Shown: positions 8,583 through 17,112, counted from the first letter of the stretch. The stretch is 43,788 nucleotides of DNA from Fidelibacterota bacterium (GCA_947476895.1 CANJRX010000018.1:1-43788), one strand, 5' to 3'. Made by a program: numbers and translations. Notes: generated by a model not told the origin, from the sequence alone.

Positions 8583-9581
8583 ATGCGCGCATGTTTTCGG
8601 GGCTTGGCTGCGGGTCTGTTGCTCACCGTGGCGACCTCTTCCGCATACGCACAAACGCAAGCGCCGGCCTGCGGCGATTTACGCAAGCTGACGGCGCTCG
8701 ATATGAAAAACCTGGCTGACGGGCGCATCACCCTGGGGGTGACCATCGTCGATCGTCCGTCTCAGCTTATGTTCGATACCACCGGCGACTTTCGCGGGCT
8801 GACACCCGAGACCGCGACCGCTTTGGGCGCAAAGCCTGTCAAAGGCGGCGATCTGGTGAAAGATATTCCCGGTCATGAAACCGCCGAGAACGTTTTGCTG
8901 CCGTCGGTCACTTTGGGCGGTGTAAAGATTCCCGAAGCTGCGTTCCTGGTTCTTTCGCGCAAAGAAATGCGTTTACCTGACGGCGCCAACGTCGATGGGC
9001 GCTTTACCCTTGATACGCTCCTGAGCTTAGGCCTCGACTTCGACTTGGATTTTGCCGCCAACCAGATGGGCTTGTTCTTGCAAGATCATTGCGAAGGCAA
9101 GGTCGTGTACTGGCCGAGCACGGCGCTCTCGATTCTGCCGTTCGCCTTCGACACGGCGTTTCGCATCAATATTCCAGTGAAGCTGGACGGGCAGGTCGTA
9201 ACCGCGGTGCTTGATACCAGCGTGACCGATAACACCCTAGATCTCGATGTTGCGAAAGACATTGGCCTTACCCTCGCTCTCGATGGCATGAAAAAAGTTG
9301 GCACCGACAGCAGCACCGGCAAGGATGTCTATGAGCAACCTTTCAAGATGTTGTCTTTCGATGACGTCGGCTTTTCCAATCCGCAGATCAAGTTACTGCG
9401 CAGCAAAAGCCGCAAACCGGGCCTGCCGCCCTTGACGGGCGCGCCCCTTGTGATCGGCATCAACTCCATCAAGAAGTTGCACATCTTCTTCGCGGTGAGA
9501 GAGCAACGGCTTTACATCACGCCAGGCGGCGTCGCAGCCGCAGCGGCGCCGGCACCGGCGACAGCTCCGGCAAAGCAGTAG
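8583..9581 (+). CDS. Exported retropepsin-like protein with two degenerate aspartic motifs
   Basis: 332 residues from ATG 8583, which has GGGGGA just upstream and gives a clean signal peptide (MRACFRGLAAGLLL, ending SAYAQ); an in-frame ATG 54 bases earlier gives no signal. The mature protein has two repeats resembling retropepsin-like domains. The first carries FDTTG (64-68) and the second LDTSV (210-214), where active enzymes have D-T-G-A/S. Each is followed by an I/L-G-G/D-x-x-hydrophobic half. The C-terminus is Ala/Pro-rich and low-complexity. It is probably a periplasmic protein with the fold; catalytic activity is doubtful because both motifs depart from the consensus. Alternative: a pure binding domain. 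Confidence 0.65.
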   Translation: MRACFRGLAAGLLLTVATSSAYAQTQAPACGDLRKLTALDMKNLADGRITLGVTIVDRPSQLMFDTTGDFRGLTPETATALGAKPVKGGDLVKDIPGHETAENVLLPSVTLGGVKIPEAAFLVLSRKEMRLPDGANVDGRFTLDTLLSLGLDFDLDFAANQMGLFLQDHCEGKVVYWPSTALSILPFAFDTAFRINIPVKLDGQVVTAVLDTSVTDNTLDLDVAKDIGLTLALDGMKKVGTDSSTGKDVYEQPFKMLSFDDVGFSNPQIKLLRSKSRKPGLPPLTGAPLVIGINSIKKLHIFFAVREQRLYITPGGVAAAAAPAPATAPAKQ

Positions 9582-9599
9582 CCGGATTCGGTTGGTTTT

Positions 9600-9619
9600 G
9601 CGGGGCCACCTGGCCCCGC
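9600..9619. repeat. Perfect inverted repeat after the retropepsin-like gene
   Basis: GCGGGGCCA (9600-9608) pairs perfectly with TGGCCCCGC (9611-9619) across two bases. It lies 19 bases past the gene's stop but has no T run on either strand, so it may protect the 3' end or stop transcription only with Rho. Confidence 0.5.
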
Positions 9620-9759
9620 CGCCACGGCTATAAATCCCAGGCCCACAGTTTGCTCTGTTTGCGAACACCACCCCGATATGTGGTAGTTTTCCGTCGCAAA
9701 ATATTCATCGGGACGTCGCTTGGTGCCGGGCGGTTTTTGTGATGAACTTTGCGTCTAAG

Positions 9760-9791
9760 AAAAAAAAGGGGCGGCACTTCCGTACCGCCCC
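9760..9791 (-). terminator. Intrinsic terminator, second of two downstream of phoH
   Basis: On the minus strand GGGGCGG pairs with CCGCCCC (9785-9791 with 9768-9774) around a 10-base loop, followed by eight T (9760-9767). This is a textbook intrinsic terminator. It lies 60 bases beyond the phoH stop, behind the first hairpin. Confidence 0.8.
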
Positions 9792-9814
9792 AAGTTTCAG
9801 GGACGCACCCGATA

Positions 9815-9845
9815 AAACCGGTCCTCACATTGTGAGGGCCGGTTT
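9815..9845 (-). terminator. Hairpin directly after phoH, possible bidirectional terminator
   Basis: Arms 9815-9829 and 9831-9845 form a 15-base inverted repeat with one G-T wobble (AAACCGGTCCTCACA). On the minus strand it ends in TTTTAT; on the plus strand it is followed by GTCTTTT. It starts six bases after the phoH stop. Confidence 0.65.
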
Positions 9846-9850
9846 GTCTT

Positions 9851-10585
9851 TTAAAGCGCCGCGAGCATGCAAGCCACGAGCGGATGTCTGACGACATCCA
9901 GCTTCGAAAGCTTGACCACCGCGATATCGCTTAAACTCGAAAGCCTCTCGGCGATGTCGGAAAGGCCCGACATGCCTGGCAGCAAGTCGGTCTGATCCGG
10001 ATCACCCGTGATCACCATAGTCGAATGCCAGCCCAGGCGTGTCAGCAGCATCTTGATCTGCACGTAGGTGCAGTTCTGGGCTTCATCGATCACGACGAAA
10101 GCATTGTTGAGCGTGCGCCCCCGCATGTACGCGATGGGCGCAATCTCGATCGTGCCGTCGGCCATATATTGTCTGAGGCGTTTACCGCCCAAGCGATCGG
10201 CCAGGGCGTCATAAAGCGGGCGCAGGTACGGCGCCATTTTGTCTTCCAGAGTGCCGGGCAAGTAGCCCAGCGCTTCGCCGGCTTCGATGGCCGGGCGCGA
10301 GAGGATGATGCGATCAATCCGTCCTTCATCGAGCGCTTTCACGGCGGCGGCGATGGCGAGATACGTTTTGCCCGTCCCCGCTGGGCCTAACGCCAACGTA
10401 AGCGCCTGGCTGTCTATGGCTTCCATCAGAAGCTGCTGGCCGTCGCTACGCGGTTTGACGTGTCGAATGAAACTTTGGTCGCGTCGTTCCTCGATTGGGT
10501 CCCAACCAGTCGGAAGCGCATGAAGTTGAAATTCTTCGTTGCTTTCGCGTGATGGCTTTTTAAAACGAGCTGAACGTTTGCCCAT
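9851..10585 (-). CDS. PhoH family ATPase
   Basis: 244 residues from ATG 10585. Walker A GPAGTGKT lies at 67-74 and Walker B VVIDEAQNCT near 164-173, with the family motif SRPAIEAGEALGYLPG (97-111) and GDPDQTDL further on. PhoH-like proteins are RecD/UvrD-type RecA-fold ATPases thought to act on RNA; the single-domain type here lacks the KH and PIN domains seen in other subfamilies. The frame stays open for 89 codons upstream of 10585, but I start at MGKRSARFKK because a CAGGAGC site precedes it and the upstream part looks like leader RNA (see 10586-11018). It stands alone and ends in two hairpins. Confidence 0.85.
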   Translation of the reverse strand: MGKRSARFKKPSRESNEEFQLHALPTGWDPIEERRDQSFIRHVKPRSDGQQLLMEAIDSQALTLALGPAGTGKTYLAIAAAVKALDEGRIDRIILSRPAIEAGEALGYLPGTLEDKMAPYLRPLYDALADRLGGKRLRQYMADGTIEIAPIAYMRGRTLNNAFVVIDEAQNCTYVQIKMLLTRLGWHSTMVITGDPDQTDLLPGMSGLSDIAERLSSLSDIAVVKLSKLDVVRHPLVACMLAAL

Positions 10586-11018
10586 CTGGATGTTTCGCTC
10601 CTGAAAATTGTTCTCGCTCAACGACCCGCGCCGACGGGTGCCGGACGCCGGGTATTCAACCGGATCTTGGGGACCTCCTTCGTCAATGTTTAAGGGTTGA
10701 GAAACGACAACGCCTCCCGTGTGGGGAGGCGTTTTCAGAAATGCTGGTAGGGGTGATTCGCCGAAACCACGCGAAGGATGCGCTTGGCTGTCTAATGCCA
10801 GATCGGGACCTAAGTCCTCGGCTGGTTTGCCTTGATGAAGCGCCCACTGCATTTGGTATGTGCGACGTTCCCCTTGTTTCTATTTGAATCATCTCAAAAA
10901 ATCAGAGGTTTGTCACGCTATTTTGTGTGTATGTCCTGTGACACCCCCTAGACGTTGATATTTGGGCGATAGGTTTCGGCGGCGCGGCGCGTGTATAGAA
11001 TGATCGTCCCACTCACTA
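10586..11018. other. phoH leader and divergent promoter region
   Basis: No independent gene is supported. On the minus strand the first 270 bases upstream of phoH are open in its frame but contain a strong inverted repeat, 10709-10734 (ACGCCTCCC with GGGAGGCGT around GTGT), and an additional AAGGAGG at 10676-10682 that is not followed by a fitting start. This looks like a long 5' leader. The part 10880-11000 is more AT-rich and should hold the back-to-back promoters of phoH and the xdhC operon; I cannot set the boxes. Confidence 0.4.
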
Positions 11019-11363
11019 ATGCCGGCAAACAGCGTGTCTCAATCCTCTCCCGTATCCGATCCGTTAGAACAACTTACCGCGTGGGTCGCTGCTGGAAAAC
11101 AGGCGGCGCTGGCGACTGTTGTTGCGACATGGGGTTCAAGCCCGCGGCCCGTCGGCAGTCACATGGCGGTGCTGATCAGCGGTGATTTTGCAGGCTCAGT
11201 ATCGGGCGGTTGCATCGAAGGAGCTGTCGTTGAAGCCGCACTTGAAGCAATCAAAGCCGGGCAGCCGAAACTTCTGGAATACGGCATCAGCAATGAAGCC
11301 GCTTGGGAAGTTGGCCTTGCGTGTGGCGGCCGTGTTCAGGTTTTTGTGGAACCCGTTTTATGA
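11019..11363 (+). CDS. XdhC/CoxI family protein, N-terminal domain
   Basis: 114 residues, the XdhC_CoxI domain alone: LATVVATWGSSPRPVGSHMA near residues 32-51, GSVSGGCIEGAVVEAA (59-74) and GLACGGRVQVFVEP at the end, where GCIEG and CGG motifs are typical. XdhC proteins bind molybdenum cofactor and help its sulfuration and insertion into xanthine dehydrogenase-type enzymes. Here the usual Rossmann domain is a separate gene, which starts four bases before this stop (ATGA overlap). ATG 11019 is preferred; an in-frame start is not seen earlier. It opens a three-gene operon. Confidence 0.88.
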   Translation: MPANSVSQSSPVSDPLEQLTAWVAAGKQAALATVVATWGSSPRPVGSHMAVLISGDFAGSVSGGCIEGAVVEAALEAIKAGQPKLLEYGISNEAAWEVGLACGGRVQVFVEPVL

Positions 11364-12049
11364 AACGGGAGATGCTGAACCTCATCGCGAGCGCGCGTGC
11401 GCGCAAACAAGCCTGCGCCATGGTGACGGACATGGACTCCGGCCGGCAGGCTTTTATCGGCGGTGCTGTGCGCCAGGGCGAACTCGCGCTTGGCGAGCAG
11501 CAAATGGACGAAGTTCGCCGACGCATCGACAGCGATCACTCCGGACTTATGGAATTCGGCGGCTTCTTTGTGCGGGTGTATAGCCCGCCGGTCCGTTTGG
11601 TGATTGTCGGAGCTGTGCATATCGCCCAGGCCCTGGCGCCCATGGCGCAGTTGGCCGGTTTCGACGTGACGGTGATCGATCCCCGCGAGGCCTTTGCGCG
11701 GTCAGGCAATTTGGCTGGCATCACTGCGCTGATCGAATGGCCCGACGACGGCCTGAAGCAAGTTGCGCCCGATGCTCGCACGGCTGTGGTCACGCTGACG
11801 CACGATCCCAAGCTGGATGATCCGGCGCTTGAGAGCGCGCTGCGCTCGCCGGCGTTTTATATCGGTGCGCTCGGCAGCAAGAAAACTCACGCCAGCCGCT
11901 TACAGCGCCTCGACGCCTTGGGCTTCTCGGCCGCTGATACCGCGCGTATTCACGGTCCCGTAGGTCTCAAGATCAACGCGGCCACGCCGGCTGAGATCGC
12001 GGTTTCGATCATGGCGCAAATCATCGAAAAGCTGCGGGAAACCCCATGA
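11360..12049 (+). CDS. XdhC family protein, Rossmann-domain part
   Basis: 229 residues from ATG 11360, which overlaps the previous stop; longer upstream frames read through the other gene and are not used. After an N-terminal segment of ~80 residues comes a nucleotide-binding Rossmann fold (RLVIVGAVHIAQALAPMA; usual G-A-G-x-x-A form is altered to GAVHIAQ), then LTHDPKLDDPAL and YIGALGSKKTHASR, hallmark stretches of the XdhC C-terminal domain, and IHGPVGLKINAATPAEIAVS. It works with its N-domain partner in maturing Mo-hydroxylases. The stop overlaps the next start by four bases (ATGA). Confidence 0.87.
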   Translation: MKREMLNLIASARARKQACAMVTDMDSGRQAFIGGAVRQGELALGEQQMDEVRRRIDSDHSGLMEFGGFFVRVYSPPVRLVIVGAVHIAQALAPMAQLAGFDVTVIDPREAFARSGNLAGITALIEWPDDGLKQVAPDARTAVVTLTHDPKLDDPALESALRSPAFYIGALGSKKTHASRLQRLDALGFSAADTARIHGPVGLKINAATPAEIAVSIMAQIIEKLRETP

Positions 12050-13662
12050 AGTTTGGTTCGTTTCCCGTCGACGATGCTGTCGGCATCATCCTCGCGCATA
12101 CTTTTCGGGCCAGCGGACTGGTCCTGAAAAAGGGCCACAACATTAGTCAGGACGACGCACTGGCGTTGCGGGCGGCGGGCGTGACCGAAGTCATCGGCGC
12201 GCGGCTAGACGTCAACGATATCGCCGAAGATGATGCCGCTGCGCGTATTGCTAGAAGGCTCTTGGGCCCAAATCTTACAGCGTCTGCGGCGCGCACGGGC
12301 CGTTGCAATATCGTCAGCGCTTGCGATGGCGTGGTTGAGATCAATGCAACGGCCCTGACGGCGGCAAATCTGATCAGCGAAACCGTGACCATCGCGACGC
12401 TGGCCGACAAACAAGCCGTAAAGGCGGGCCAAATCGTCGCGACCGTGAAGATCATTCCTTTTGCCGCCGCCGCGGATGTCGTCAAACGCGTTGAAGAAAC
12501 ACTCGGCGTTGCAGCGCTGAAGCTTGCACCGTTTACGCTGAAGCGTTTTGCGATCATCAGCACGACGACGCCGGACTTGAAGGCCTCCGTCATCGCTTCA
12601 ACCGAGGATATCACGCGCCAACGTGTCGCGGCCTTGGGCGGGAGTGTGATCGGCGTCGCGCGGACGAGCCACACCGCGGCTGACGTCGCTGGGGAAGTTC
12701 AAAAGGCCGTGTCGCAAGATGCCGAGATTGTGCTCGTCATCGGCGCATCGGCCACCGTTGACCGGGGTGACGCGGTGCCGGCGGGCATTGTTACCGCCGG
12801 GGGCGTTATTGACCACTTCGGCATGCCGGTCGATCCGGGCAATCTTTTGGTCTTAGCGCATGTGGGTGCAATTCCGGTTCTTGTACTGCCTGGCTGCGCG
12901 CGTTCGCCAAAGCTGAACGGCGTCGACTGGATGATGCAGCGCCTTGCGGCAAGCATCCCTGTGACACCCAAGGACATCATGGCCATGGGCGTGGGCGGCC
13001 TCCTGGTCGATACGCCCAGCCGTCCCTTACCGCGGGCCAGCGCCGTCGAGAGCGCCAAAGCGGGGGCTCCGCGCGTTGCCGCCATTGTCCTCGCCGCGGG
13101 CCAATCGCGCCGCATGGGACCGTCCAACAAGCTGCTCATGGAGATTGAGGGCGTTCCCCTCGTGCGGCGCACAGTGAGCGCCCTGACGGCCGCCCAGGTC
13201 TCTCAGGTCATCGTTGTGACGGGTCATCAGGAGCCAGAGGTCCGCAAGGCCCTGGTGGGCCTGAATGTCGTGATGATCCATAACCCGCGCTATGCCGAAG
13301 GGCTGTCCACATCCCTCAAGGCCGGGATCGACGCGCTGGCGCCTGATACCACCGCCGCGGTCGTTGGGCTGGGCGATATGCCGGGTGTCACGGCCGAGCA
13401 TGTGAACCGGCTGATTGCAGGATTTTCCCCCGATGGGGATAGGGCCATCGGCGTGCCGGTTCACAACGGCAAACGCGGCAATCCGGTACTGTGGGACAAG
13501 CGCTTTTTTGAGGATATGCGCGGGGTGGCCGGGGATGTGGGTGCGCGCCATCTCATTGGCGCTAATGAGTCCCTTGTTTACGAAGTGGAATTTGGGGACA
13601 CTGCGGTACTGACTGATCTTGATACGCCGGAACAGTGGTCGGACTACTTATCAAAGTCTTAG
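12046..13662 (+). CDS. MoeA/MoaB-like molybdopterin-binding domain fused to MocA-like nucleotidyltransferase
   Basis: 538 residues in two parts. Residues 1-340 resemble a molybdopterin-binding (MoCF_biosynth) domain, with GASATVDRGDAVPAGI and GVIDHFGMPVDPGN. Residues ~346-538 form a MobA-like NTP transferase with the signature VLAAGQSRRMGPSNKLL and later GLGDMPGVTAEH (metal-binding D). MocA-type enzymes add CMP to molybdopterin to make the MCD cofactor of xanthine-dehydrogenase-family enzymes. With the two xdhC genes this is a maturation operon. The hydroxylase structural genes are not in the window. The fusion itself is known in Alphaproteobacteria. Confidence 0.85.
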   Translation: MKFGSFPVDDAVGIILAHTFRASGLVLKKGHNISQDDALALRAAGVTEVIGARLDVNDIAEDDAAARIARRLLGPNLTASAARTGRCNIVSACDGVVEINATALTAANLISETVTIATLADKQAVKAGQIVATVKIIPFAAAADVVKRVEETLGVAALKLAPFTLKRFAIISTTTPDLKASVIASTEDITRQRVAALGGSVIGVARTSHTAADVAGEVQKAVSQDAEIVLVIGASATVDRGDAVPAGIVTAGGVIDHFGMPVDPGNLLVLAHVGAIPVLVLPGCARSPKLNGVDWMMQRLAASIPVTPKDIMAMGVGGLLVDTPSRPLPRASAVESAKAGAPRVAAIVLAAGQSRRMGPSNKLLMEIEGVPLVRRTVSALTAAQVSQVIVVTGHQEPEVRKALVGLNVVMIHNPRYAEGLSTSLKAGIDALAPDTTAAVVGLGDMPGVTAEHVNRLIAGFSPDGDRAIGVPVHNGKRGNPVLWDKRFFEDMRGVAGDVGARHLIGANESLVYEVEFGDTAVLTDLDTPEQWSDYLSKS

Positions 13663-13752
13663 TTTGAAAGAAGTCTGGGCCTCGCCTGTGTCCTTCGCGG
13701 CAGTTCGTTTGGTCACAGTGCGTCCGTCGTGTAGCCGCTCCTGGGAGGGACC

Positions 13753-14793
13753 ATGCCTGACGCCGGCGTCCAGTCGCACAAAACCGATGTCATCATTGTT
13801 GGCGGTGGGCCTGTGGGCCTGTTCGCGGTGTTCGAGCTGGGCCTTTTAGGTCTCAGCGCGCACGTTCTGGATATTCTCGATCGGCCCGGCGGGCAGTGCG
13901 CCGAGCTCTATCCGGAAAAAGTCATCCTCGATATTCCGAGCCGTCTGAAAATTACCGGTCAGGAGTTGGTCAACGACCTGATGTCGCAAATCGAGCCATT
14001 CCATCCGACGTTCCATTTTCAGCAGATGGCCGAGCGCCTGGAAAAACTCGAGAACGGCCATTGGCGTCTTGTGACTGATGTCGGCACAGCCATTGAAGCG
14101 CCCGTGGTCGTGATCGCGGGTGGCGGTGGCAGCTTCATGCCTAAAAAACCCAAGCTCGAACGCTTGGACGAGTTCGAAGGCAAGTCGCTGTTCTACTCCG
14201 TGCGCAAGATGGAGCAGTTTCGCGGGAAGAATGTTCTGATCGCCGGCGGTGGTGATTCTGCGCTCGATTGGACCGTGAATTTAAATCCCGTCGTTAGCGG
14301 CATGTCACTCGTGCATCGGCGCAACGAGTTTCGCGGGATGCAGGCCACAGTTGACCAGATGTACGCGCTGGTGAACGCCGGCAAGGTCAACCTTGCGATC
14401 GGCGATATCGTGAAGCTCAACGGTGAAAACGGACAGCTCCGCTCGGTGACGTTGAAAAGCACCGAAAAGGGCGAATTCGACGTGGCCTGCGATACCATGC
14501 TGGCGTTCTACGGCCTCACCATGAAACTTGGGCCGATTGCCGACTGGGGCATCAATATGGAGAACAACCGGGTCCAGGTGTCGACCGAGAGCTTTGAAAC
14601 CAGTTCCCCCGGCATCTTCTGCATTGGGGATATGTGTCACTATCCCGGCAAATTAAAGCTCATTTTGTCGGGTTTCCATGAATCAGCCTTGATGGCCCAT
14701 GCCTGTTTCCATTATGCAAGGCCCAACCAAAAGCTGAGGTTCGAGCACACCACCTCAAGCTCCGCCATTCAGGCCAAACTCGGCGTTTCTTAA
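13753..14793 (+). CDS. Ferredoxin--NADP(+) reductase, thioredoxin-reductase-like
   Basis: 346 residues. FAD-binding GGGPVG lies at 17-22, the RPGGQCAELYPEK stretch near 44-56 matches the TrxR-like FNR family, NADPH-binding IAGGGDSALDW near 160-170, and the closing FAD motif GIFCIGDMCHYPGKLKLI near 290. The redox-active CxxC of thioredoxin reductase is absent, which separates FNR from TrxR. It moves electrons between NADPH and ferredoxin, and the next gene encodes a ferredoxin 36 bases downstream, probably its partner. GGGAGGGACC precedes ATG 13753. Confidence 0.88.
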   Translation: MPDAGVQSHKTDVIIVGGGPVGLFAVFELGLLGLSAHVLDILDRPGGQCAELYPEKVILDIPSRLKITGQELVNDLMSQIEPFHPTFHFQQMAERLEKLENGHWRLVTDVGTAIEAPVVVIAGGGGSFMPKKPKLERLDEFEGKSLFYSVRKMEQFRGKNVLIAGGGDSALDWTVNLNPVVSGMSLVHRRNEFRGMQATVDQMYALVNAGKVNLAIGDIVKLNGENGQLRSVTLKSTEKGEFDVACDTMLAFYGLTMKLGPIADWGINMENNRVQVSTESFETSSPGIFCIGDMCHYPGKLKLILSGFHESALMAHACFHYARPNQKLRFEHTTSSSAIQAKLGVS

Positions 14794-14829
14794 GACCCCG
14801 AACACGGCCTGAAATAGCCCAAGGCCGTT

Positions 14830-15150
14830 ATGAAAATTATCGTTACGTTGCCCGACGACTCAGTTCGTGAGATCGCGGCCAAATCCGGAAGCTCGCTGAT
14901 GGAAAACCTGCGCAACGCGGGCATCCCCGTGCGCGCCGAATGCGGTGGCGCTATGGCTTGCGCAACCTGTCATGTTGCGGTGGACCCGGCCTGGATCGGC
15001 AAAGTGGGCAAACCCGATAACGAGGAATCCGATCTGCTAGACCATTCCGACTATCTCACCGAATTTTCGCGGCTGTCGTGTCAGATCAAGCTGAAAGACT
15101 CCCTGGACGGCCTTAAGGTGACGCTCCAGCTTGATGCGTTTGAAGGTTAG
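14830..15150 (+). CDS. 2Fe-2S ferredoxin, adrenodoxin type
   Basis: 106 residues. Cysteines 38, 44, 47 and 84 form the C-x5-C-x2-C-x36-C pattern that binds a plant/vertebrate-type [2Fe-2S] cluster, with AECGGAMACATCHV in the middle, as in adrenodoxin-like ferredoxins that serve Fe-S assembly, P450s or hydroxylases. The acidic stretch DNEESDLLDHSDY is the expected partner-docking helix. The reductase upstream is the likely electron donor. prfC starts six bases after the stop, so co-transcription is likely. Confidence 0.9.
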   Translation: MKIIVTLPDDSVREIAAKSGSSLMENLRNAGIPVRAECGGAMACATCHVAVDPAWIGKVGKPDNEESDLLDHSDYLTEFSRLSCQIKLKDSLDGLKVTLQLDAFEG

Positions 15151-15156
15151 AGATTC

Positions 15157-16746
15157 ATGGCAAGTCTTTCAGAACAGGTCGCCCGGCGGCGCACCTTCGC
15201 CATCATCTCGCACCCCGATGCGGGCAAAACCACGCTGACGGAAAAGCTGCTGCTGTTCGGCGGCGCCATTCAGTTGGCCGGCGCCGTGAAGGCAAAAGGC
15301 GAACGTCGCCGTGCGCGTTCCGACTGGATGAAGGTTGAGCAAGAGCGCGGCATTTCCGTAACGTCCGCGGTCATGACCTATGACTACGGCGATCACACTT
15401 TCAATTTGCTCGACACGCCCGGCCACGAAGACTTCAGCGAAGACACCTATCGCACGCTGACTGCGGTGGATTCTGCGGTGATGGTGCTCGATTGCGCGAA
15501 GGGCATTGAAACGCAGACCTTGAAACTGTTCGAAGTGTGCCGCTTGCGCGATATGCCCATCGCCACTTTCATCAACAAGCTGGACCGCGAAGGCCAGGAT
15601 CCGTTTTCACTGTTGGAAGAAATCGAACACCGCCTCGCGCTAGATGTATCGCCGGTCAGCTGGCCCATCGGCATGGGCCGCGACTTCCTCGGCTGCTACG
15701 ATCTTATTCACGACCGCCTGATCCTGATGGCGCGCACCAAAGGCGAAAAGCTAGGTGAGGGCGTAGAGTGCAACGGTCTCGACGATCCCAAGCTGGATGA
15801 ACTGCTGCCCCCCGACGCCATCAAGAAGCTGCGCGACGACATCGGCATGGTGCGTGGCCTGTGCAAGCCCTTCGACCGCAAGGCTTACCTCGAAGGTCAT
15901 ATGACGCCGGTTTACTTCGGCAGCGCGCTTAATAACTTCGGTGTGCGCGAACTTTTGCAAGGCGTGGCCGAGATTGCGCCGCCGCCGCAGCCGCAGGCGG
16001 CTTTGGAACGCAAAGTCGATCCGGAAGAATCCAAAGTCTCGTGCTTTGTGTTCAAGATCCAAGCCAACATGGACCCCAAGCACCGCGACCGTATTGCTTT
16101 CGTGCGTATGTCGTCGGGGCATTTCAAACGCGGCGCCAAACTGCTTCATGTGCGCTCGGGCAAGATCATGAGTATCTCAAGCCCGCAGCTGTTCATGGCC
16201 CAGGATCGCCAGATGGCGGAAGACGCCTGGCCGGGTGATATCGTCGGCATTCCCAACCACGGAAACCTTCGGATTGGCGATACGTTGACGGAAGGCGAGG
16301 AACTGCACTTCACCGGCATTCCCGTGTTCGCGCCGGAATTATTACAGACAGTGCGCCCGCTTGATCCGCTGAAAGCCAAACACTTGGGCCGTGCGCTCCA
16401 ACAACTCGCGGAAGAAGGGGCGGCCAGCGTGTTCAAGCCGCGCTTCGGCACCGATTGGATTGTTGGCGTAGTGGGCAGCTTGCAGTTCGATGTGCTGGCC
16501 GACCGCATTCGCAGCGAATACGACGTGCCGGTGAAGTTCGAGCAATCGGAACTTTATACCGCGCGTTGGCTCCAGGCCGACGATCACGTCACCTTGAAGA
16601 AATTTATGGATGGCAACCGTGTGGCCGTCGCCGACGATCACGACAATGCGCCGGTGTTCTTGGCCCGCAATGCCTGGCACTTAAACCGCACCACCGAAGA
16701 CAATCCCGAGATCAGATTTTTGAAGACCCGCGAACTCGTACAGTAG
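15157..16746 (+). CDS. prfC: Peptide chain release factor 3
   Basis: 529 residues. RF3 is a translational GTPase that removes RF1/RF2 from the ribosome after peptide release. The G domain shows G1 ISHPDAGKTTLTEKLL (17-32), switch region RGISVTSAVMTYDY, G3 DTPGHEDFSEDTYR (near 87-100) and G4 INKLDREG (near 139). The SEDTYRTLTAVDSAVMV stretch is characteristic of RF3 as opposed to EF-G. Domains II and III follow with FVFKIQANMDPKHRDRIAF. Full length for the family. The ten-base gap before ridA suggests one operon from the ferredoxin on. Confidence 0.95.
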   Translation: MASLSEQVARRRTFAIISHPDAGKTTLTEKLLLFGGAIQLAGAVKAKGERRRARSDWMKVEQERGISVTSAVMTYDYGDHTFNLLDTPGHEDFSEDTYRTLTAVDSAVMVLDCAKGIETQTLKLFEVCRLRDMPIATFINKLDREGQDPFSLLEEIEHRLALDVSPVSWPIGMGRDFLGCYDLIHDRLILMARTKGEKLGEGVECNGLDDPKLDELLPPDAIKKLRDDIGMVRGLCKPFDRKAYLEGHMTPVYFGSALNNFGVRELLQGVAEIAPPPQPQAALERKVDPEESKVSCFVFKIQANMDPKHRDRIAFVRMSSGHFKRGAKLLHVRSGKIMSISSPQLFMAQDRQMAEDAWPGDIVGIPNHGNLRIGDTLTEGEELHFTGIPVFAPELLQTVRPLDPLKAKHLGRALQQLAEEGAASVFKPRFGTDWIVGVVGSLQFDVLADRIRSEYDVPVKFEQSELYTARWLQADDHVTLKKFMDGNRVAVADDHDNAPVFLARNAWHLNRTTEDNPEIRFLKTRELVQ

Positions 16747-16755
16747 GAGAGCACA

Positions 16756-17103
16756 ATGCCCCCGATTCAACGCCTCGATACCGGTCCCCGCATGAGCCAG
16801 GCCGTCGTTTATGGCGACACCGTTTATCTCGCCGGACAGGTCAATAAAGATGTGGCCGATGTTACCGGCCAAACCGCAGCTGTGTTGAAGCAAATCGACG
16901 ACCTGCTCGCCCGCACCGGTTCATCGAAGGAAAAAATTCTGTCGGCCACGATCTATCTCGCCGACATTTCAAAGTTCGCCGACATGAACAAGGCTTGGGA
17001 TGCTTGGGTATCTGCTGGCAATTGTCCGGCGCGCACGACGCTTGAAGCTGCGCTCGCCGCGCCGGAATATCTGGTTGAGATCGCTGTGGTAGCTGGAAAA
17101 TAG
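16756..17103 (+). CDS. RidA family protein (Rid/YjgF/UK114)
   Basis: 115 residues, normal for the family. It shows YLAGQV near residue 26 and the C-terminal CPARTTLEAALAAPEYLVEI, in which the conserved Arg binds the substrate carboxylate, with the usual late Glu in V-E-I. RidA proteins form trimers and speed hydrolysis of reactive enamine/imine intermediates from PLP enzymes. The opening residues (RLDTGPRMSQAVVY) place it in a Rid subfamily distinct from archetypal RidA. AGGAGAG precedes ATG 16756, ten bases after prfC. Confidence 0.88.
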   Translation: MPPIQRLDTGPRMSQAVVYGDTVYLAGQVNKDVADVTGQTAAVLKQIDDLLARTGSSKEKILSATIYLADISKFADMNKAWDAWVSAGNCPARTTLEAALAAPEYLVEIAVVAGK

Positions 17104-17112
17104 GCCACCGTT

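Noticed and set aside
9628-9897. 89-codon minus-strand frame over the phoH 3' end and terminators
   Set aside because: It runs through two terminator hairpins and overlaps phoH in another frame; composition is not protein-like.
13753-14793. Thioredoxin reductase
   Set aside because: No CxxC redox pair; the TrxR-like FNR motifs and the neighbouring ferredoxin fit better.
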